Translations under genes and position numbers: made by a program
In this document: positions 9,427-18,923 of the stretch, piece by piece
How the letters are laid out: the number at the start of each line of letters is the position of its first letter
Numbering within the stretch: the first letter of the stretch is position 1
NCBI RefSeq assembly: GCF_037023755.1
Contig: NZ_CP146100.1
Span: forward strand, 6,107,501-6,171,500
Length of the DNA: 64,000 nt
DNA from: Saccharopolyspora sp. SCSIO 74807
GTDB taxonomy: Bacteria; Actinomycetota; Actinomycetes; Mycobacteriales; Pseudonocardiaceae
Direction of reading: 5' to 3'
Notes under the pieces: model-generated
Told to the model about the DNA's origin: nothing
The model's database searches: none
Seen by the model: the letters and a program-made list of their open reading frames with translations, nothing else

Positions 9427-9609
9427 ACGTGCAGTACGCGTCGCGAGCGCACGCCGCATGGCAACTAGAACTCGCGGACTTCGGCAACCCACCACCATTC
9501 ATCGTCTTCATCTTTCCGCTGCTCGCCGAGGTCGAGCACAACTGATTCGTCCTGCCGAGCCGCACCGCAAGACTTTGGCAAGTCGCCGCGAAGTTCGGAC
9601 GACAATGCT

Positions 9610-9820
9610 TGCCGAGCTGCCCGTTGATCGCCGATGTTCCACCGACTCCGCTGCCCTGCAGCAGTTTCCGGGGCGGCTGCGACCGGCTCCGGCGGGCGTG
9701 CAGGTCCGGCCAGGAGCGGGACGGGTTCCGCGCTGCCGCGAAGAAGTCCAGGGAGCGCAGTTGCGAAGTGGGCGGGGCGTCCGTGCCCGCCTCGATCAGC
9801 AAGACCGACCGGGACGCATC
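9610..9820 (-). pseudogene. GMC oxidoreductase N-terminal fragment
   Basis: The minus strand encodes SVLLIEAGTD followed by LLQGSGVGGTSAINGQLG, the second FAD-contact signature of glucose-methanol-choline oxidoreductases. The preceding GxGxxG dinucleotide motif and everything after the signature are missing, so only about 70 codons remain. It lies among other gene fragments in the 7.9-10 kb decay zone. Confidence 0.6.
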
Positions 9821-10011
9821 TAAAGCAGTCCAATCGGGAAAGGTAGGATCTGACGTGGTTCCAGTACGCGCCACGAGACAGGACAGGGGAACCTGTCGCG
9901 CACGGTGAAAAACGGGGTACCGCCGAGCACTAATGGATCGATACGTCCATTCCGGTTATCGCCGCGCAAAATGGCCGTCGCTACGCGGCGCGTGCGTACG
10001 GAAGGAGAGCA

Positions 10012-11292
10012 GTGTCCGCTCACGACCGGGACAGTGGACCTTCGCCGCTGCGCCAGCGAGACTTCCAGCTTCTGTGGCTGGGCAGCACCGTCAACCAGAT
10101 CCTCGCGATGACCAGTCCGGTCGCTTTCCCACTGATCGCGGCCGACCTGCTGGGGGCATCGGTAACGCAGATCGGCCTGATCACCGCACTCAACTACCTC
10201 CCGTGGCTGTTGTGCACCCTGCCGTTCGGGGTCTACATCGGCAGATTGCCCCCTCGTGCGGTGCTGCTGGCCGCCGACATCGGGCGCGCGATGTCGATCA
10301 GCCTGATCCCGATCCTCTACGGGATCGGGATCCTCGCGCTTTGGCACATCTACCTGGTCGTCACAGCTGTCGGCATGTGCACCGTGGCTTACGAGATCGC
10401 GTACCAGACGATTCCGCCGATGCTGTTGCCGCGCAATGAATTGACCAGGGGAAATGCTCGGCTGCAGGCGGGTCGTGCGGTATCGTTCACACTCGGTCCG
10501 GCACTCGGCGGGCTGCTGGTGACACTGCTCGGCGCCCCGCTCACCCCCGTGGCCAACACAGTAGGCTTCTTGATCTCCGGATGCTGCACCGCGGCGCTGC
10601 GCATCCGCGGGAAGGTGTCCTCGGAAAGGCCGACCGGTGGGCTGGTGCGGCAGCTCGCGGACGGCATGCGGTTCGTCATCGCCGAGCCGCTGCTGCGCAC
10701 CAGCACCCTCGCCTCCGCGATCGGCAACTGCTGCTTCGCAGGCTACGAGGCACTCGTGGTCGTCTTCCTCGCCCAGGAGGTGACCCTGCCGCCAAGTCAG
10801 CTGGGTCCGCTGATGGGGGTGGCCGGACTGGGCAGCTTGTTGGGCGCCGCGCTCGCGGGCAGGCTCGCGAAGCGGCTCGGCTCGGCTCGCTCGGTGTGGC
10901 TGCCCGCCCTCGCGGTCGCACCGTTCGGGCTCCTCCTCCCGGCAACCCGGCCCGGCTGGGGGACGTTGCTGTTCGTCGTGGGCACGCTCGTATTCTGCGC
11001 CGGCTTCGCCACGTTCACCGTCGGCCAGGCCACGGTGGTGCAGAGCGCCACTCCCCCAGCGCTGCTGTCCAGAGTGGTCGCCTGCACCCGGTTCGCCACC
11101 CGGAGCATGTTGTTCTGCGGAGGCCTCGTCGGCGGCGCACTCGGTGGCGCGCTCGGTCCCCGCAACGCCTTGGTCGTGATCATGGCCGGGTGGATACTCG
11201 CACCACTGCTCATGGCCTGCTCGCGGGTTCGACGCCTGCGCGACATTCCCGCGCCCGATCCGCAAAAGCACAGCGACCTCCTCTCCCAGTAG
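10012..11292 (+). CDS. MFS transporter (MFS_3 / macrolide-efflux-like)
   Basis: A 426-residue MFS protein beginning at a GTG with a good GGAAGGAG ribosome site. The N-terminal LRQRDFQLLWLGSTVNQ is the signature opening of the transmembrane secretion effector / macrolide-efflux MFS branch, and about 12 hydrophobic segments follow. It stands alone between decayed genes, with no regulator attached. Substrate unknown. Confidence 0.8.
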   Translation: MSAHDRDSGPSPLRQRDFQLLWLGSTVNQILAMTSPVAFPLIAADLLGASVTQIGLITALNYLPWLLCTLPFGVYIGRLPPRAVLLAADIGRAMSISLIPILYGIGILALWHIYLVVTAVGMCTVAYEIAYQTIPPMLLPRNELTRGNARLQAGRAVSFTLGPALGGLLVTLLGAPLTPVANTVGFLISGCCTAALRIRGKVSSERPTGGLVRQLADGMRFVIAEPLLRTSTLASAIGNCCFAGYEALVVVFLAQEVTLPPSQLGPLMGVAGLGSLLGAALAGRLAKRLGSARSVWLPALAVAPFGLLLPATRPGWGTLLFVVGTLVFCAGFATFTVGQATVVQSATPPALLSRVVACTRFATRSMLFCGGLVGGALGGALGPRNALVVIMAGWILAPLLMACSRVRRLRDIPAPDPQKHSDLLSQ

Positions 11293-11373
11293 TCATGAAC
11301 CAGGGCAAAGCCACAGGGTCGCGAAACCGCCACGGGCGCGCCGGGCAAGATCGACCAAACCGGCGTCGGCGCA

Positions 11374-11868
11374 GTGCGAGCGGACGCAGGCGTGGCGTTG
11401 CGGACAGGCGTAGTCCTCCAGCACGAGCTTCGGTTCGAAACCCCAAGAGCCTCGACCATGAACCGGCTCGTCGACGGCGCGCTGGCCCGGAACCTGACTC
11501 CGTTCGTGGAGGTGCGGACCCGCGGGGAGATCGACGCGGTCCGCAACCCGGCGGAGTGCGTGATCGCGGTCAACAACAAGGAGATCAAGGCTCGCGAACG
11601 CGGGTCGCCCGACCTCGGTCGCAGCCTCGCGCTGCTCCCGGACCTGCGCCGTACCGGCACCCCGCTCCCGGTGAGCGCAGGCGGGGTCGACTCCCCCGCC
11701 GACGCCGCCGGACTGCTGGCCCGGGGATACCGGGCACTGCTGGTCGGAACCGCGCTGCTGCGCGCTCCTGCGATCAGCGCATGGGTCGCGGAACTTCGTG
11801 AACGCATGGCTCACCCCGGGCTGCCGACGGCACCGGGAACAACAACGCCGACCTCTACCGGGATCTGA
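11374..11868 (+). pseudogene. Truncated indole-3-glycerol-phosphate synthase (TrpC) C-terminal half
   Basis: Residues from the internal ATG at 11458 onward match the second half of the TrpC barrel: LTPFVEVRTRGEIDAV, then VNNKEIKARERG, PLPVSAGGVDSPADAAGLL and GYRALLVGTALLRA. The family is normally about 260 residues; only about 120 homologous residues remain, and the catalytic lysines of the N-terminal half are absent. The preceding GTG-initiated extension is not TrpC-like. Most likely a remnant. Confidence 0.65.
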
Positions 11869-12081
11869 TCGTTCCGGCGGAAACCGATGGCTCGACACCG
11901 GTTCGCGGCCCTGCTCGAGGAAGCAGGTGTGCACGTGATCGGTGCCCTTGTCCGCGACCGGCAGGAATCGGCCGGTCCGGTCGGACACGGCGCCGGGCGC
12001 GTGCGGGCTGGCCCCGGAGCCACCGAACGCGACGCTGATCAGCGCGGTCACGTAGAACAAGTCGGCCGACGTTGCCCAGGG

Positions 12082-12645
12082 TCATCGACCGTCTTCGGCG
12101 AGGTAGACCTGATCGGCGAAGACGTCGAGCACCGCGGCGCAGCCCTGCAGTGCCTGCTCGGCCGCGGCCCGGCGGTCGGCTCCGAGCGAGTCGCGGAGGC
12201 GGACCTTGTCGAACCAGCCCCGGAGTTTGGCGAGGTCCTCGTCGTTCTCCTCCAGCTCCGCGTAGGTGAACTTCTCCGCGCTGGTCTCCTTGTCGATCTC
12301 GGCCCGGAATCCGCGGCACCGGTCGATGATCTCCTCGTACTCCTCGTCGCGCGCGGCGTTGTAGATCGCGGTGACCTCGGCCGCCCCGGCGAGGACGTCG
12401 CAGCGCATCAGCTGGGCGGTACCGCCCATTTCCCCGATGTCCTTGCGCAAGGACCGCAGCGAGCGTTCGTGGGAGCTCGACTCGGGCAGCACGGCGGCCG
12501 AGTTCTGCAGGTAGACCGCGCCGATGCTCTTCAGCCTCCGCCACACGCTCGCGCGCAACCGGGTCGGTTCGCGCGGGACCCGGTAGACGAGCATCAGCCA
12601 CCCCGGTGCAGCCTGCTCACGATCAGCGGCGTCGGTCACGGCCAC
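12082..12645 (-). CDS. ChrB N-terminal-domain protein
   Basis: A 187-residue protein matching the ChrB N-terminal domain: an opening WLMLVYRVPREPTRLRASVW and RRLKSIGAVYLQNSAAVLP, then EEYEEIIDRCRGF and a helical C-terminus. In other bacteria ChrB senses chromate and regulates the chrA exporter, but no ChrA is visible here. The 213 bases between its stop and the TrpC fragment hold a short unassigned frame (TSADLFYVTALISVAFGGS) that may be a lost partner gene. Confidence 0.7.
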   Translation of the reverse strand: MAVTDAADREQAAPGWLMLVYRVPREPTRLRASVWRRLKSIGAVYLQNSAAVLPESSSHERSLRSLRKDIGEMGGTAQLMRCDVLAGAAEVTAIYNAARDEEYEEIIDRCRGFRAEIDKETSAEKFTYAELEENDEDLAKLRGWFDKVRLRDSLGADRRAAAEQALQGCAAVLDVFADQVYLAEDGR

Positions 12646-13073
12646 CAGCCTGCCATCGCGCGACCGGCCCCGTCATGGATCTCAGGACGGCTCGGCACTC
12701 CCCGCCCCGACTGGGCCTGCAGCGGTCCTCGCGGCCGATGGGAAAACGAAAACGACTCGGCGTTGCCGCCGAAAGCTAACCGCGGTTAGTATTCGAAGCT
12801 GACCGGTGCGGCACCGCCGACGTCCTTCCGGCCATTCTCCCGCACATTCGCGCCGATGCGCGGCAACTCCGCCCGTTCGATGGCATCGTCCGCCGGTCAC
12901 GCTACGAACACCTTTCGTCCGCGGGTCGTTGATGCTCGCGGAACCGCCGGTTCAGACTGTTCGAAGCAATAGGTCAACGGGTGCGGAAAAGTTCCCGAAC
13001 TACGCGTTGAATTCTGCGAATCCCGAAACCACTTCGTTTCCGCGCCCCTGATCTCGAACACCTTGGGAGTCGC
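12646..13073. other. Gap with one perfect palindrome
   Basis: No convincing gene. A perfect 14-bp palindrome, CTAACCGCGGTTAG, at 12776-12789 lies between the divergent ChrB-like gene and the PepSY gene and resembles a repressor operator. The rest shows no feature I can support. Confidence 0.5.
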
Positions 13074-14474
13074 ATGGCAACGTCCACCACCGGCCAGCCA
13101 CCCCCTCCAGAGGAGAAATCGCAGCACACCGGCTCGGTTGATGCCGTGGAACGCACGGGCGCGGCCAAGCCGCGTTCCGGGACGGCGGCACTCGCCCGCC
13201 GGGTGCACTTCTTGGCAGGTCTCGCGGTGGCGCCGTTTCTGGTCATCATGTGCCTCACCGGCCTGGCGAACGCGTTCACCCCGCAAATCGTCAACACCGT
13301 GCACGGGCAGGAATTGTTCGCCGATACCGGAACCGGCTCGCCGCGACCCGCATCGGACCAAGTCGCCGCAGCAGCAGCGGCGCATCCGGAAGGAATCGTG
13401 AAAGCGGTCATCCCGCCTCCTGAGCCGGACCGCACCACCCGCGTCGTCCTGTCGGTGCCCGGCCTACCGGACATCGACGAATTCTCCGAAGAAGACCTAA
13501 CCGTATACGTCAACCCGTACACCGACCACGTCCAAGGTGAACTCACAACGGTCAAAGATCGCCCGCCCGCCCAGGTGTGGTTGCGCAACGCCCACGGCAA
13601 CCTGCACCTCGGCCCACCGGGCAGGCTCTACTCCGAATTCGCGACCAGTTGGGTCCCGCTGATCGTTCTCGGCGGCCTCGTGCTGCGGCTCGGCCGACGA
13701 CGCTCTCGCGGATTGCTGACTTCGTCGCGGCGCTCCACCAGCGAGCACGCGCGACTGCGGGGCTTGCACGGCTGGCTGGGCTTGTGTCTCAGCCTCGGCC
13801 TGTCGGCGCTGGCCGTTACCGGGTTCTCCCAATCCAATTTCGTGGGCGACCGGGTGGACCAGCTGCTCACGACACTCGATTCCGGCGAACCGAGCCTCGA
13901 ATCCGAGAAGGTCGCCGCGCCACCGGGCGCAGCGCGGATCGACATCGACCGCGTGCTGGAAACCGCCGGTGCCGACGGCCTGCGCGGAGAACTGACCATC
14001 ACAGCGCCCTCGGAACCCGGCGAGGTGTTCACCGTCGAGGAGACCGGCGAGGGCTGGCCCGTCCAGAGCGACAGCATCGCGGTACACCCCTACACCGGGC
14101 AGGTCACCGAACGCCTCGCGTTCGACGACTACCCGCTGCTGGCCAAGCTCAACGTCCTCGGCGTTCGGGCGCACGACGGAACGTTGTTCGGCATCCCCAA
14201 CCAGATCGTCGTGTCCCTGGTCGCCCTCGGCACCCTGGTGCTGATCGTCCTGGCCTACCGGATGTGGTGGAGCCGTCGCCCGCGCGGCGCGTCGTGGCCG
14301 CCCGCCCCACCACCGATCTGGCGCGCTCACCCGAAAACTGCGCTGCTGGCACTGGTGACCGCTGCCGCGATCCTCGTCTGGGTGCTGCCCGTCGTCGGCA
14401 CCACCCTGATCGGATTCCTCGTCACCGACATGGTCATCAACGCCGTGAAGCGTCGGCGGCGACCAAGAACCTGA
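13074..14474 (+). CDS. PepSY-associated TM protein (iron-regulated membrane protein, PiuB type)
   Basis: A 466-residue membrane protein with four hydrophobic segments (~48-70, ~197-212, ~238-255, ~372-393, plus a C-terminal pair) and two PepSY-like extracytoplasmic regions (VYVNPYTDHVQGEL and IAVHPYTGQVTERL). The segment LARRVHFLAGLAVAPFLVIM is the family's usual first membrane helix. PepSY_TM proteins are linked to siderophore-iron reduction or uptake; no siderophore genes or iron box were seen here, so the substrate is open. Confidence 0.8.
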   Translation: MATSTTGQPPPPEEKSQHTGSVDAVERTGAAKPRSGTAALARRVHFLAGLAVAPFLVIMCLTGLANAFTPQIVNTVHGQELFADTGTGSPRPASDQVAAAAAAHPEGIVKAVIPPPEPDRTTRVVLSVPGLPDIDEFSEEDLTVYVNPYTDHVQGELTTVKDRPPAQVWLRNAHGNLHLGPPGRLYSEFATSWVPLIVLGGLVLRLGRRRSRGLLTSSRRSTSEHARLRGLHGWLGLCLSLGLSALAVTGFSQSNFVGDRVDQLLTTLDSGEPSLESEKVAAPPGAARIDIDRVLETAGADGLRGELTITAPSEPGEVFTVEETGEGWPVQSDSIAVHPYTGQVTERLAFDDYPLLAKLNVLGVRAHDGTLFGIPNQIVVSLVALGTLVLIVLAYRMWWSRRPRGASWPPAPPPIWRAHPKTALLALVTAAAILVWVLPVVGTTLIGFLVTDMVINAVKRRRRPRT

Positions 14475-14602
14475 AGCGAGCGTTGCACCGCGCGAGCCGA
14501 CACCGCCCAGCACCGACGACCGTTCAGCCGCGTTGGAGCGGCTCGCGGTGCGCCGCAACGCGCCGGAAACCGACTCCGCCGCATCCGCACCGGGAGGCGA
14601 AT

Positions 14603-16114
14603 TTGAGACCCGATGACTCGAAATTCGAGGCCAACGACGCCTTGATCAACGCAGTGCTGACCGATCCCGCGTCTGCCACGGACATCGCATCGCACGCGGC
14701 GCGGCAGGAGGTGGGCCTGGTCGAGGTCCGTGCAGATCTCGCCGGTGACCCCGACCCGGTCCAATTGCGCGAGCGCTTCGGTGCCCGTCTGCTTTACTGC
14801 CTCCGCAGCCCCGGCCGAGGTGGCGGGCTCGACGTCGCGCCGGAGCAACGCCACGCCCGGCTGCTGTCGGCGGCCGAGCATTACGACGTGGTCGACTTGG
14901 AAGCCGAGCACGACCTGGTCCCCGAGCTGCTGGACCGGATTCCGGTGCGACGGCGCCGCATCTCGTGGCATGGAACCGCCGCGGAGCGCGACGTGCTGCA
15001 CGAGCGCTTCGACCGGATGGCGGCCATCGGTGCGGAGCTCTACCTGCTCACGACGTCCGCATCGCAGCCCGAGCAGGCGCTGGTACCGCTGCGGTTCCTC
15101 GCCGACCTCGGCCGTTCGGATGTCACCGCGTTCGCGACCGGAACCGCCGGGTTCTGGAGCCGCCTGCTGGCGCCCTGGCTCGGTGCTCCCGTCGTGTTCG
15201 GCAGGTTGGACGGCGACGACGCCGAAGTCCCCACCGTCGAGCAGCTGGTCGCGGACTACGGTTTTCCCCGGTTGCCCCCGCTGAACACCGTCTGCGGCAT
15301 CGTCGGCCGCTCGGTGCTGGCATCGGTCTCGCCGCGGCTGCACAACGCCGGCTACCGTGCGCTCGGCATCCCCGCGTTGTACTTGCCGTTCCAGGTGGAG
15401 GAATTCGAGCCCTTCTGGGGCGCGGCCGCCGAGTCCGGCCTGAGCGAACTCGGCCTCCCGTTGCGCGGGGCCACCGTCGTGTCACCGCACAAGGAGGCGG
15501 CGCTCGCCACGGCAGGCACCGCCAGTCCGGCGGCGCGCAGTTCGGGTTCGGCGAACTCACTGGTGTTGCACGGGGATTCCTGGCGCGCCGACACGTCCAA
15601 CAACCCCGCGATCAGCCTTGCCCTGACCCGCTTCGACATACCCGTCTCCGGCCGCAAAGCCGCCGTGATCGGTTGCGGCGGCGCCGGACGCGCCGCCGCC
15701 CTCGCCCTCGCCGGCTGCGGCGCGGACACCGTGCTGGTCAACCGCGATCCCCGTCGCGGCCGTGCCGTCGCCGAACTGCTCGGCTTCGAGTTCACGCCCT
15801 TGGACGAGTTCCGCGCGGACGGATATTCGCTTCTCGTGCACGCGACACCGGTGACCGGCCAGGTGCCGTTCCGACCGGCCGAACTGCCCGGCGACGCGGT
15901 CGTCGTGGACATGGTCTACGCCCCGGAGGAGACCGCGGTCAGCGCGGCCGCCCGCGATCGGGGTCTCGCCGTCATCGACGGGTGGGACGTGCTGCTCGCC
16001 GACGCCGGTTGCCAGTTCCACTTCATGACCGGACAGCGAATCCCCACCGAGCAGACCCGCGCGCTGCTGCAAGCGGCGCGGACGGCCCGGCGCGACCGCT
16101 CCCCGAACCGCTGA
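14603..16114 (+). CDS. Fused type I 3-dehydroquinase-like / shikimate dehydrogenase-like protein, atypical active sites
   Basis: Start TTG at 14603, 5 bp after GGGAGG; 503 residues. Residues ~37-222 follow the type I dehydroquinase fold (VEVRADL, YDVVDLEAEHD, ISWHGT with the general-acid/base His123). Residues ~228-495 follow shikimate dehydrogenase (VCGIVGRSVLASVSPRLHNA, VVSPHKE with K297, VIGCGGAGRAAALAL NADP loop). The Schiff-base lysine expected after the second His region is replaced (AELYLLTT, ~144-151), and the catalytic NTD Asp of AroE is replaced by Asn (ADTSNN, ~329-334). Thus it probably does not perform the ordinary shikimate steps. Followed closely by an acyl-CoA dehydrogenase-like gene. 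Confidence 0.75.
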   Translation: MRPDDSKFEANDALINAVLTDPASATDIASHAARQEVGLVEVRADLAGDPDPVQLRERFGARLLYCLRSPGRGGGLDVAPEQRHARLLSAAEHYDVVDLEAEHDLVPELLDRIPVRRRRISWHGTAAERDVLHERFDRMAAIGAELYLLTTSASQPEQALVPLRFLADLGRSDVTAFATGTAGFWSRLLAPWLGAPVVFGRLDGDDAEVPTVEQLVADYGFPRLPPLNTVCGIVGRSVLASVSPRLHNAGYRALGIPALYLPFQVEEFEPFWGAAAESGLSELGLPLRGATVVSPHKEAALATAGTASPAARSSGSANSLVLHGDSWRADTSNNPAISLALTRFDIPVSGRKAAVIGCGGAGRAAALALAGCGADTVLVNRDPRRGRAVAELLGFEFTPLDEFRADGYSLLVHATPVTGQVPFRPAELPGDAVVVDMVYAPEETAVSAAARDRGLAVIDGWDVLLADAGCQFHFMTGQRIPTEQTRALLQAARTARRDRSPNR

Positions 16115-16144
16115 CCAGCCGAACTCCGACAGGAAGGACCACAC

Positions 16145-17365
16145 GTGGACCTCAACGGGACCTTGGAAGCAACGTGGCTGCACGAACTCAGCCCTGGAAG
16201 CCGCGACCTGCTCGGACGTGCGGGCGAAGTCGCCGAGGAGTGCGCCAAGCGTGCCGACGAGCACGACCGGGCGGCGACGTTCCCCGGCCGGGACTTCGAC
16301 GATCTGGCCACCGCCGGCCTGAACGCAGCCACCGTTCCCCGCGAGCACGGTGGACTGGGACTCGGCCCGCTCAACGGTGACACGCTCGCGCTGTGGCTGA
16401 TGACCAAGGAGCTGGCCAGAGCCGACCTCTCCCTCGGCCGATGCTGGGAAGGGCACACCAACGCGCTCGTGCTCATTCACGCGCTGGCCACCGAACAGCA
16501 ACAACAGCGCTGGTTCGACGGAATCGTGCGCCGCGGCGAGAAGTGGGTCGCCTGGAGCGGGGAGCCGCAAGCCCGAAAGCCCGGTGAAAGCACCCGGTTC
16601 GGCACGAGCATCACCACCGTCGAGGACGGATGGGTCCTGGACGGCACCAAGGCGTTCGCGACGAGCGCGACCGGCGCGGACTGGGCCATCCTGCTGGTCA
16701 ACACCGCAGGTCCCGGAGGCGCCCGGCACGCGGACGCGCCGGCCGACGGGCTGCTCCTGCTGGCGTGCGACCTCTCCGACCCCACCGTGACCATCGACGA
16801 CTCGTGGTGGGACCCGATCGGCATGCGTGCCACCGCGAGCCATCTGGTCGAGTTCGACCGGACTTTCCTGCCCGCGCAGAACCTCATCGGTGCGCCGGGC
16901 GCCTATCTGCACCAGGGCTGGCAGAGTGCCTTCACCCCGCACTACGCGGCGAGCTTCCTCGGCGCCGCCGAAGGCGCCTTCGCCTATGCGCGCGAATACC
17001 TCATCCGGCAGGACAAAACCGCCGATCCCTACATTCAACAGCGCGTCGGCTCCATGGCCGTCAACGTCGAAACCGCTCACCTCTGGCTGGCCCACGTCGC
17101 CCGGCTCTGGGACGACGGCCAGCGCACCGGAGCGCAACGCGCAGGCAACCGCGCCCGCCACTTGGTCGAGCACCTCGCGCTGCAGACGGTCGACCACTGC
17201 ATCCGCGCCTGCGGGGCGCGCAGCCTGGTTCGTCCGAGCCCGGTCGAACGGATCCTGCGCGACCTCACCTTCTACGCGCGCCATGACAACGACGATCACG
17301 TCCTCGCCACGATCGGACGAGCGGCGCTCGGGCAGACCCACGATTCCTCGTTCTTCAAACCCTGA
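16145..17365 (+). CDS. Acyl-CoA dehydrogenase-like flavoprotein
   Basis: A 406-residue protein with the acyl-CoA dehydrogenase order: helical N-domain (AATVPREHGGLGLG), middle beta domain with the SGEP / GTKAFATSATGADW FAD region, and a C-terminal helical domain (HYAASFLGAAEGAFAYAREYL). It resembles the DszC/SfnB monooxygenase-like subgroup as much as true dehydrogenases; the catalytic Glu cannot be placed with certainty. It begins 30 bp after the AroDE-like gene with a GGAAGGA ribosome site, so these two and the MFS gene form one probable operon. Confidence 0.75.
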   Translation: MDLNGTLEATWLHELSPGSRDLLGRAGEVAEECAKRADEHDRAATFPGRDFDDLATAGLNAATVPREHGGLGLGPLNGDTLALWLMTKELARADLSLGRCWEGHTNALVLIHALATEQQQQRWFDGIVRRGEKWVAWSGEPQARKPGESTRFGTSITTVEDGWVLDGTKAFATSATGADWAILLVNTAGPGGARHADAPADGLLLLACDLSDPTVTIDDSWWDPIGMRATASHLVEFDRTFLPAQNLIGAPGAYLHQGWQSAFTPHYAASFLGAAEGAFAYAREYLIRQDKTADPYIQQRVGSMAVNVETAHLWLAHVARLWDDGQRTGAQRAGNRARHLVEHLALQTVDHCIRACGARSLVRPSPVERILRDLTFYARHDNDDHVLATIGRAALGQTHDSSFFKP

Positions 17366-17401
17366 TCGCGCCCGTTCGCGCGTACCTGTGCAGGAGCTCT
17401 C

Positions 17402-18805
17402 GTGCCGATCGCCGTCGACCGGTCCAAGTCAGCGGGGAAGGAGGGGGCAGAACCCGGGAAATCCGCCAAGCGCTACCGCAGGCGGGTGATCGCCTCGGCT
17501 TCGGTGGCGTTGGCCATGACCGCGCCGGCGCAGACCGCGGCCATCTCGGTGTTCGTCGACCCGCTGAGCACGTCGCTGCACGTGTCGCGATCGGCGGTGG
17601 CCACGGCCTATTCGCTCGGCTCGCTGGTGGGTGCGCTGCTGATGCCGCTGCTGGGGCGGTTGCTCGACCGCTTCGGGCCACGCCGCGCCATGGCCACCGT
17701 CGGGTTCTGCTTCGGTGCGGTCCTGCTGGCGACCGGTGCGGTGACCGAAGTCGCCGGACTGACCGCGACTTTCGTCGGCATTCGCGTCGGCGGGCAGGCA
17801 GCGCTGAGCCTCGTGGCGACCACCGCGGTGGCCGTCTACGTGCACCAGCACAAGGGCTTCGCGACCGGTGTGGTCTCGGCGGTCGGCAGCTCTGCGATCT
17901 CGCTGGCGCCCCTGGTGCTCGAGCGGCTGATCGGCGAGTTCGGCTGGCGCACCGTGTGGCAACTGGAGGGATGCGCCGTCCTCGCGCTCACCGTGCCCGC
18001 AGCGCTGTTCGTCATGCCAAGGCGCGTGCGCACGGACGACGCGGCCGCGTCGAGCACGGCCCAAGCCGGATCGGCGCACTGCGTCGCCTCCGCTTCGCCC
18101 TCCCGGGAGACCTCCGCCGACCGGACGCTTCGGCAAGCGAGCCGGACCGCGGTGTTCTGGGTCGTCATCGGCGGTTCGGGCGTATGCAGCCTGGTGACCA
18201 CCGCGTTGACCTTCCACCAGGTCTCCTTGCTGGGCGAACGAGGTCTGGGCGGCTCCGAGGCGGCCGCGAACTTCGTTCCGCAGCTGCTCGCGGGACTGCT
18301 GGCGAGCTTCCTGGTCGGCTGGCTGGCCGATCACGTCAACGACCGAGCGCTCGTCATCGCCATCATGGCGGTCCTCGCACTCGCCACGATCGGCGCCGGG
18401 TGGGTCCGTCCGGGTTGGACGGCCGTCGGGTACGGATTGGCGCTCGGCGCCTGCACTGGCGGCGTGCGCACGCTGAAGGCCGTGGTCTTCACCGATCACT
18501 TCGGCCCGGGGCATCTCGGAGCTCTGCGCGGCGCGGTGCATTCGGTCGTCATCGGCGCTTCCGCGCTCGGTCCCCTCGTTCTGGCCCTGGGCAGCGAGTG
18601 GTTCGGCTCCTATCGAGGCGCACTGGCCGTCCTGTGCGCACTGCCCGCACTGGTCGTCGCGGCGGCGTGCGGCGCAAAACCGCCGCGGCGCCCACGGCGA
18701 CATCGTGTGCCGTGGGCGACGTCGCCCGCAGCACAGGTTCGCGGATCAGCGCGTCGCCGCGGGCGGCCGGCTGGATTGCGTTCCGGCGAAACGGAAAACC
18801 CTTGA
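17402..18805 (+). CDS. MFS transporter (oxalate/formate-antiporter or monocarboxylate-like)
   Basis: A 467-residue MFS protein from a GTG after CAGGAGCT. Segment PLLGRLLDRFGPRRAMATVGFC carries the motif A loop, and the opening TAAISVFVDPLSTSLHVSRS with the late TDHFGPGHLGALRGA are typical of the OFA/monocarboxylate branch. As last gene of the AroDE-like / flavoprotein unit it may import or export that pathway's aromatic or carboxylic substrate. Confidence 0.75.
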   Translation: MPIAVDRSKSAGKEGAEPGKSAKRYRRRVIASASVALAMTAPAQTAAISVFVDPLSTSLHVSRSAVATAYSLGSLVGALLMPLLGRLLDRFGPRRAMATVGFCFGAVLLATGAVTEVAGLTATFVGIRVGGQAALSLVATTAVAVYVHQHKGFATGVVSAVGSSAISLAPLVLERLIGEFGWRTVWQLEGCAVLALTVPAALFVMPRRVRTDDAAASSTAQAGSAHCVASASPSRETSADRTLRQASRTAVFWVVIGGSGVCSLVTTALTFHQVSLLGERGLGGSEAAANFVPQLLAGLLASFLVGWLADHVNDRALVIAIMAVLALATIGAGWVRPGWTAVGYGLALGACTGGVRTLKAVVFTDHFGPGHLGALRGAVHSVVIGASALGPLVLALGSEWFGSYRGALAVLCALPALVVAAACGAKPPRRPRRHRVPWATSPAAQVRGSARRRGRPAGLRSGETENP

Positions 18806-18923
18806 TGAAGTCGGTCCGGAAGCCGGCGGCTCAGCAGCACGGCGATGGGGCGCTGCCCAGCTCGCGTTAGCCGCACCCCGCGAAGGCGGCGCGGAAGTCA
18901 CGCGAATTCGTCCGCCCTCGCGG

